Source: Candidatus Streptomyces philanthi
GTDB taxonomy: Bacteria; Actinomycetota; Actinomycetes; Streptomycetales; Streptomycetaceae
DNA: 64,000 bases
Assembly (NCBI GenBank): GCA_018114805.1
Contig: CP073042.1
Coordinates: 6,617,501 to 6,681,500 of the forward strand
Reading direction: 5' to 3'
Shown: positions 58,165-64,000 of the stretch, piece by piece
How positions within the stretch are numbered: position 1 is the first letter of the stretch
Layout of the letters: the number at the start of each line of letters is the position of its first letter
Position numbers and translations under genes: made by a program
Notes under the pieces: generated by a model
Database searches by the model: none
What the model saw: the letters and a program-made list of their open reading frames with translations, nothing else
What the model was told of the DNA's origin: nothing

Positions 58165-59717
58165 ATGGGGTTGTGGAACGGGGAGGAACCCGCGAAACAG
58201 GGTGGCACCGAGCCCGAGCGTACCGCTGACGGTCCCGTGCGGAGCGTCGGCGGCCCGGTGCGCGGTGCCGGTGAGCGCGAGACGCTGGCCGCCCGCGATG
58301 CCTCGGCGGCCGAGGCCGACGCACCCACCGACGCCGACGGCACCCCGGCGCGCCACGCGCCGGCCCCCGCCCCGCCGATCCCGCGCCACCCGCCGACCCG
58401 CACGCGGCCGGCGAGCCCCCCGCGCCGGACGCCCCGCGGCAGACCCAGCCCCGGACACACGCCCAGCCGCAGTCGCATGCACAGCCACCTGCTGAGTGGC
58501 GGTCCTCCGCGTGGCAGCCACCGAGCGCCATCGAGCAGGAGCTGTACGACGCGAAGACCCGCGGCGACTGGTCCCGCTACGTCACCGCGCTGGCCCACAC
58601 CCCGCTCTTCGTCGCGGACTCGCGGGAGCGCGTGGACGCCCACCCCGACACCGTCGTCTTCACGCCGTACTGCGACCCGCGCACCCGTACCGATTGCCTC
58701 GCCGTGTACACCGAGGGCATGCTGCCGGCACCGGTCGAGGACCCCGTCTTCCATTCCGGCTCGCTGGGTTGGTACGCGCGGGTGTGGGGCCCCAAGGACC
58801 CGCCGTGGCTCGCGGTCAACCCGGGCAGCCCGTGCGAGGCGTACTTCCCCACCACCCCGACCCACCGCGCGGTCTGGCAGCAGCACGCGGACCGCGCCGC
58901 CGCCCCCCCGCAGCCCCAGCTCCGCGCCCTGATCGTCGGCGGGCCACTGCGCGGTTCGGTGGCCCACGGCCTGGCCTGCGGGGCGCTGCTCAGCGTCAAC
59001 AACGCCGAGCTGTGGAACGCCATGGCCTACCACGGCGGCGGGTACACGGCCGAACGGGACCGGCTGGGCGAGTGGTGGGGCATTACCTCCCGCGCCGACT
59101 GGCAGCGCACCCTGGAGATCCTGCTGCGCGCCGAGATGACCAGCCCGGTGTGGGAGTTCACGCTCGGCATCCGCCGCTCGCTGGCGCTCGACTTCGCGGG
59201 CGCCGTCGACGTGGACCACTGGCGGCAGGTGGCGGAGCGGGCGCTGTGGCACAACGCCGCCGAGGCGGCCGAGCCGCGCATCACCCCGGACGGCGTCACG
59301 GTGGCCCAGCCCCGCAGCGACGCCGAGGTGCGCTCCCAGGTCGCCGGCGTGCGCCGGTTGATCGGCCGCATCACCCGTTACGAGGCCAGGTTCCGCGCGG
59401 ACGGGCTGCTCGCCGACGGCAAGTTCGTGCGCTCGGTGGAGGCGTGGGACTACGGGCGCGCCTCCTGCATGGCCCGCTGGGGGCTCGGCGCCCGCTATTG
59501 CACCCTGTCGGAGGCCGAACAGGCCGTGCTGCGCGCGGGCCGGCTCAGCCAGGCCAACTACCGCTCCTGGGCGGACTTCTCTGCCGCCTACATCCTCGGC
59601 CGCTGCCTGCACTTCGACGATGATGAGTTCGGGGACTGGTACGAGGAGATGGTCGCCGCCCACCGGCTGCTGATGTCCGACCCGGGCAGCCCGTGGCGGA
59701 ACCTGCCCTGGAAGTAG
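58165..59717 (+). CDS. DUF1266 domain protein with disordered and SseB-like N-terminal parts
   Basis: Starts MGLWNGEEPAKQGGTEPERT at 58165, then a long Pro/Ala-rich segment with a frame change between about 58380 and 58530. A folded N-terminal section IEQELYDAKTRGDWSRYVTA, DTVVFTPYCDPRTRTDCLAV is SseB-like. The C-terminal DUF1266 domain is clear: HGLACGALLSVNNAELWNAM, TSRADWQRTLEILLRAEMTS, FRADGLLADGKFVRSVEAWD, YGRASCMARWGLGARYCTLS. DUF1266 function is unknown. Confidence 0.83.
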
Positions 59718-59774
59718 CGGGCCACCGGCGGGAACGGGCCGGCCCCGGCAGCGCCCCTCGGGGTCGGGCGCGGG

Positions 59775-60140
59775 TCAGGAACGGACCTGGACGGAGCCCG
59801 CGTACAGGGCCCGGGAACCCTTGGTGAGGCGGGCCACGATGGTGATGCGGCGGCCCTCGGGGAAGGCGAAGTCACACACCCGCGAGCGGCCCCGGCCGTT
59901 GACCGCGCAGGTCCTGACGGCCTTGGGCCGCCTGGTGTCGTAGAGTCGCACCCCGAATGCGTAACCGTCGGCGCGGGTGTCCGTCACCCTGACGCGCTCG
60001 CCCGTCGCGTACCAGGCGTACCAGGTGACCCTGCCACCCCGCAGCCCCGCCGCCTCGGCCGGTGTGGTGCCCAGCATGCCCGCGGCGAGGCCGGCCGTGA
60101 GGAGGGCGACCACCGACGTGCGGAGCGTGCGCGTGCTCAT
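59775..60140 (-). CDS. Small secreted protein
   Basis: 121 residues from the ATG at 60140 after GAGGGTGAGG. Signal peptide TSVVALLTAGLAAGMLGTTP with AEA cleavage. The mature part is a small beta protein (GRVTWYAWYATGERVRVTDT, RADGYAFGVRLYDTR) with two Cys that may form a disulfide (TCAVNGRGRSRVCDF). No family recognised. Confidence 0.75.
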   Translation of the reverse strand: MSTRTLRTSVVALLTAGLAAGMLGTTPAEAAGLRGGRVTWYAWYATGERVRVTDTRADGYAFGVRLYDTRRPKAVRTCAVNGRGRSRVCDFAFPEGRRITIVARLTKGSRALYAGSVQVRS

Positions 60141-60445
60141 CGGCCCCCTCACCCTCCTGACTCCTGTTACCCACGGGGCACCGCGCCCCAGGTCGCGGAT
60201 AGTAGCAAGGCGGCCGGAGCGAGCCGGCACCGCGGCTTTCTCGGCGGAACGTCGGATCTCGTCGCCGCGCCGTGTGGGGTGGCCGCGCACCCCCCGCACC
60301 GTCCGCCGCCCCACCGCCGCGCCATCCCACCCAGCCAGTCCGACCGGCGCAGCCAACCCGGCCAGCCCAGCCAACCCAGTCACGCGGCCGGCGCGGTCGT
60401 CCCCGCGGTGAGTGCCGAAGCCGCTGGCTGCTACCTTCCGGAGCC

Positions 60446-60847
60446 ATGACCGAGAGCGTGTACGTGGGCAACGCCGGCAGGGACGCCGCACTGGACCGGG
60501 GGTGGCTGCTGGGCCATTTCAAGGACGCGTCCGATCCTCGGCACAGCGAGGACGTGGAGATCAAGTGGGGCGTCCACCCGAGGGGCGAGGAACGGGCCCG
60601 GTGGGTGACCGGTGAGGAGCGCACCACCCTGCAGGTCCTCGTCAGCGGGCGGTTCCGCGTGGAGCTGCCCGGGCGCAGCGTTCTCCTGGCCGAGCAAGGT
60701 GACTACGTCGTATGGGGCCGAGGCGTCGACCACTCGTGGCGCGCGGAGGAGGATTTCGTGCTCCTGACGGTCCGCTGGCCCTCCGTCCCGGGCTGCCAGG
60801 TGCCCCTGAGGTTCCCCGCGGGGTGGCGGTTCAGGCATAGTGGCTGA
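60446..60847 (+). CDS. Cupin-like protein
   Basis: 133 residues from the ATG at 60446. DAALDRGWLLGHFKDASDPR, HSEDVEIKWGVHPRGEERAR, LQVLVSGRFRVELPGRSVLL and GDYVVWGRGVDHSWRAEEDF outline a single cupin barrel with His/Glu residues suited to metal binding. Some databases label relatives 'signal peptidase I', which I see no basis for. A gap of about 300 bases upstream holds imperfect AGCCAACCC repeats (60351-60377). It converges on and overlaps the next gene by 17 bases. Confidence 0.7.
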   Translation: MTESVYVGNAGRDAALDRGWLLGHFKDASDPRHSEDVEIKWGVHPRGEERARWVTGEERTTLQVLVSGRFRVELPGRSVLLAEQGDYVVWGRGVDHSWRAEEDFVLLTVRWPSVPGCQVPLRFPAGWRFRHSG

Positions 60848-61808
60848 GGAGGGCTTCGACGTATCCCTCCAGCCTGTGAGCCAGGACCGTGGGCGTCAGA
60901 TCGACGCGGCCCAGTTCACGCCAGGGGACGGCGACCTTCTCCGCGTCCGGGGCGAAGGCCAGCGCGTCCAGCAGACGCCAGTAGAGATGCGCGGTGCTGT
61001 CCTCGGCCAGGGTTCCGCCCGCGGCGACGTAGCGATCGGCGAAGCGCATGCCGGCGGGGACCCCGTGCAGCAGGGCGAGAGCCGTCGAACAATGGGCGAC
61101 GTCCAGGTCGGCCGGCCCCCAGGAGGTCTCCACCCAGTCCACGACCCCGCTGCCCCGGGGATCGTCGTCGGCACCCGTGAAGAGGACGTTGCCGGGATGG
61201 AAGTCCCGGTGCAGGAAGCACCCCTGGTAGGCCGGGGGCTCGCGGCGGATGACGTCGACGGCCCGCCGCCACAGCTCGGGCCGTTCGGTGGTCGCGGGCC
61301 CAGTCACCCGCTCGGGAGAGGCCCAGGGCTGGTAGGCGCGAGGCCGTTGTCGCACGGTCACCGGCAGCCGATGGATACGCGCCAGTTGCCGGGCCAGCGG
61401 CTCGGCGCGACCGTCGGCACCCTGATCGTCCAGGCGTACGGCCCCGGCAACCGGGACATCAGCAGGGAGGGGTGGTCGCAGTACGTCGCGGTCGCGTCCA
61501 CCGCCACGAGCGTCGGCGCGGGCACGACCGTGTCACCGAGCAGGCGCAGGATGGCCGCCTCCCGGGTCAACAGGCCCTCCGCGTGCCGGAACGTAGGAGG
61601 GCTTAACGAAGGACCGCAGGACGAGCGAGCGACGACCATCCGGGCCGTGCAGGTCCAGGCGGCGCATCTCCGACGTCCAGCCCCCGCACAGCCGCTCGAC
61701 CCCCTCGACGCGCTCCGCCGTGGACAGTTCCTTCTCCACCCACGAGCGCGTGGCACCCCAGTGCTGACTGTCGAACCCCACGTCGATGCCCCCGGCCCCG
61801 TCACCCAT
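60831..61808 (-). CDS. Aminoglycoside phosphotransferase (APH)-family kinase
   Basis: ATG at 61808: GDGAGGIDVGFDSQHWGATR, CGGWTSEMRRLDLHG. Frames change near 61600 and 61415, joining FRHAEGLLTREAAILRLLGD and SLLMSRLPGPYAWTIRVP. The Brenner loop GCFLHRDFHPGNVLFTGADD (HxDxxxxN) and metal-binding GVVDWVETSWGPADLDVAHC are complete. APH-family kinases phosphorylate aminoglycosides, choline, homoserine and others; the substrate cannot be read. Confidence 0.83.
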
Positions 61809-61913
61809 GGAGGGCACACTATCCCACCCCCTCGCGAGCGCGTCCCGCGCCGGATGCGACCGGCCAGGGGAGCAGGCCCGCTGACCCGCCGTCACCCCTC
61901 GCGCGCGGAGTTC

Positions 61914-63485
61914 TCACTCCCGTCCGCCGGGCGCGGGGCGACCGCCACCCGCCAGCCCTGGTAGGAGGTCCGGCACCCGGTGGCGCGGCCACGCGCGGGC
62001 CCACGGCGGCGGGCGGCGGTCGCCCCGCAGTACGAAGGCGTCGGGCACCCCGCCGCCGGACTCCCGGCCGTCGGGGGTGTCGCGCTGGGAGCGGCAGCCC
62101 GCGGCGTGGGCGATGGGCACGACCGCGTGGGTCCCGCCCACCAGGCACGGCGGGCCTACCCCCTGTTCGCGCAGGACGGCGGCGATGCGCTGCCAGTCGG
62201 CGCGCGCCCCCTCCTGCACGCGGACGTGCCGGCGCACCATGTCCCACTGCACGGAGCCGTGCGCCACGCACAGGGCCGCCACTGCCACGATCACCACGGC
62301 GGCCCGAACGCGCCGGCGCGCGGTGGCGCGCGCGGCGAGACCCACACCCGGGGCCCCGCCCCGCCCGGCGCCGTCCGTTCCGTCCGCGTAGGGCGGCGGC
62401 CAGGCGCGGCGGACGGCGGCGATGCTGCCCAGCGCTGCCGGAACGGCCAGCAACGCGTAGGCCGGGAGCAGGAAGCGCGGCACGGCGTACGGGAGGAACG
62501 CGAGGTAGGTGGCCGCCGTCGCCGCCGCGACCAGCAGGGCCAGCCAGGCCGCACCGGCCCTCCCCGCGCGGTGGGCCGCGTACAGCCCGAGGGCGACCAG
62601 CGGCGGCAGCGCCAACCACCAGCCGACCGCCGGTCAGTCCACCGCGTCGCCCGTGCACGGTCGGCACAGCAGCGGGCCGTCCAGCGTCGTGACGTACTCC
62701 GGCAGTGAGAACGTCGGGCGCATGCCGCCCTGGATGTCGCTGGCCTCCCGCAGCCGTTGACGTACGCCCTCGAACCGGGTTTGGGCCTCAACGGCCCACG
62801 GCACCAGGCCCGCCGCGAGTCCGGTGGCGACGGCCACCACCGGCGCGAACCTGCGCCAGGCCGGTATGGCGAGGGGCTCGAGCAGGAGCGGAGCGGCGAG
62901 CCAGACGGCGTCGCTCGGTCGCATCAGCGCGGCGACGCACAGCGCGAGGGCCAGCCCGACCAGCGGGCCGCGCGCCGCGCGCGCGGACGTGGGGCGGGGC
63001 GCGCCCGCCGGGGTGGCTGGCGGAGCCACGGCGAGCAGGAAACAGCCGACCGCGCCGACCGCCGCCATCGCCAGGTAGTGGTTGGGCATCGCGGCGCCCC
63101 CGCAGAACAGGGCGATCCACAGGCTGCCGTACCCCGCCGCCGCGACAGCCGGGGCCAGCCCACTGCCGAGCACCCGTGTCCACGGGCGAAAGCCCAGGTA
63201 GAGGGCGAGCGTCGCGGTGGCCGTGAGGTAGCAGCGGAGCACGACGACCGAGTCGGTCACCGAGGCGACCGGGGCGACCAGCAGGGGCACGCCGCGCGAG
63301 CGGGGCGCGCTGAACGGGGTAGCCGGGTCGTACGGGGCGTAGCGGCTGAGGTAGACGAGCTCGTCCCAGCCGGGTGCGAGCGACAGCGGGAGCGCCGCGA
63401 ACGTGGTGACGGCGACGGCCAGGCAGGCCCCGATCAGTAATCCGTCGGGGCGAACACCATGTTTCCTGAGCATGAACCGCAGCAT
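61914..63485 (-). CDS. Multi-spanning glycosyltransferase-like membrane protein with in-frame TGA
   Basis: A 523-residue frame from 63485 to 61914. It has a long run of TM helices (LLIGACLAVAVTTFAALPLS, TATATLALYLGFRPWTRVLG, LVGLALALCVAALMRPSDAV, APVVAVATGLAAGLVPWAVE). A first-loop acidic motif (APGWDELVYLSRYAPYDP) resembles GT-C type catalytic Asp/Glu sites. A TGA at 62634-62636 stands where Trp fits (DAVD-PAVGWWLALPPLVALG). More helices follow (LVAAATAATYLAFLPYAVPR, AAVVIVAVAALCVAHGSVQW). Lipid-sugar-dependent transfer is inferred. A further frame change near the 3' end is possible. Confidence 0.7.
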
Positions 63486-63586
63486 GCAGGGCGGTGATGT
63501 GGCGGGCAAAGCCGGGGTGCGGTGGGCGGCGGCGCTCCGGACCGCCGCCCACTCGCACGGGCCCGTGGGGGCCGGGCCGGTACGGG

Positions 63587-64000
63587 TCAGGCGAGCCGCC
63601 CCAGCTCCGCCAGCCAGGTGCCGACCGCCTTCGCGGTCGTCTCCGCGTGCTCCTCGATCAGCGTGAAGTGGTCTCCGGGCGCGCTCACTTCCGCGTGCGG
63701 CAGCGGCCACGGGGCGAGCGGCTCGGTCTCCCGCTCGGCGGCCGTCACCAGGAGGGTGGGGCAGCCGTGTGGCCGCGGGTTGGCCCTGGCGAGCAGTCGG
63801 AGGTAGCCGCCCATGGCGGTGAGCCGGGTGTCGTCGAGGTAGTCCGCCCGCGTGGCGACGCCCGCCAGCAGCCGTGCGGAGTCGGCCGCACGGTAGGCGG
63901 CGAGCGGACGGCTGTCGAGCAACACCACCGCCCGGGCCCCGACGCGCTCGGCGACGGCGTGCGCGAGGAGTCCGCCCGACGAGTAGCCCGCCACCGCGAA
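63587..64000 (-). CDS. Thioesterase domain, 3' end of a gene entering from the right
   Basis: The last 138 codons of a minus-strand gene. FAVAGYSSGGLLAHAVAERV carries the serine nucleophile GYSSG, VVLLDSRPLAAYRAADSARL follows, and the His lies in SAPGDHFTLIEEHAETTAKA before VGTWLAELGRLA. This is the C-terminal half of a PKS/NRPS-type thioesterase, either a stand-alone type II enzyme or the end of a modular synthase. The 5' part is outside the window. Confidence 0.82.
   Translation of the reverse strand, partial: FAVAGYSSGGLLAHAVAERVGARAVVLLDSRPLAAYRAADSARLLAGVATRADYLDDTRLTAMGGYLRLLARANPRPHGCPTLLVTAAERETEPLAPWPLPHAEVSAPGDHFTLIEEHAETTAKAVGTWLAELGRLA

Noticed and set aside
60330..60390. AGCCAACCC-type repeats as a regulatory array
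   Set aside because: Imperfect, short and in a Pro-codon-like C-rich run; chance is likely.
60446..60847. Signal peptidase I
   Set aside because: No TM segment or Ser/Lys catalytic motif; the fold outline is a cupin.
1..64000. tRNA genes and attachment sites
   Set aside because: No stretch with the T-loop GTTCGA-type sequence plus a full cloverleaf was found, so no integration site can be claimed.

Overview
The window looks like Streptomyces or a close relative. GC is very high, coding is dense with strong third-position G/C bias, and the gene families are typical of that group: a Streptomyces-type contractile injection system (CIS), receptor Ser/Thr kinases, a STAS antagonist, TerD, an Rpf/LysM/M23 cell-wall hydrolase behind a ydaO riboswitch, MerR/TetR/AraC/ArsR regulators and a polyketide-type thioesterase. 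A caution applies throughout. Several dozen genes change reading frame once or more, usually at short G or C runs, and about ten have an in-frame stop inside a conserved domain. This density suggests an unpolished long-read assembly, so most 'broken' genes below may be intact in the cell. Coordinates of frameshifted genes span the reconstructed gene.

1-15086 is a CIS (eCIS) locus. A large membrane-associated protein on the minus strand, cut by the window edge, diverges from an operon of sheath, tube, a 155-aa conserved protein, a 47-aa DUF6760 protein, a long proline-rich 'VQR' protein, a second tube-like protein, LysM baseplate protein, VgrG-like spike, PAAR tip, gp25, baseplate J, tail protein I, and a zinc-ribbon/TM/discoidin-like protein. 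No AAA+ ATPase, cap or tape-measure gene is visible; these may lie beyond position 1.

15.3-25.4 kb is mixed chromosomal content: MerR regulator, methyltransferase, STAS antagonist, DUF3048 lipoprotein, ArsR-like regulator, an orphan SufS beside a disrupted ABATE/CGNR regulator, TerD, AAC(3)-type acetyltransferase, Cys-rich copper-storage protein and an MmcQ/YjbR protein. 25.5-33.2 kb is a worn accessory stretch: IS5-type transposase remnant, damaged AraC regulator, peptidase-inhibitor I36 gene with a stop, flavodoxin-like oxidoreductase divergent from an XRE regulator, a two-repeat CRISPR-like remnant, a coiled-coil protein of unknown function and a headless imine reductase.

33.2-37.5 kb is a cell-wall/glycopeptide-type module: D,D-carboxypeptidase, VanJ-like EEP membrane protein, response regulator and sensor kinase. 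38.2-45.6 kb holds a truncated secreted protein, a receptor kinase whose HRD aspartate reads Asn, an MBL hydrolase divergent from a DUF4089/amidase pair, TetR and MerR. 46-53.6 kb has a SulP transporter, O-methyltransferase, secreted S15 peptidase, Mut7-C RNase-domain protein, and a TetR/epoxide-hydrolase-like pair sharing an operator-like motif. 53.8-64 kb has a receptor kinase fused to a solute-binding sensor, the ydaO riboswitch with its cell-wall hydrolase, a DUF1266 protein, small secreted and cupin proteins, an aminoglycoside-phosphotransferase-like kinase, a multi-spanning glycosyltransferase-like protein and the 3' end of a thioesterase gene entering from the right.
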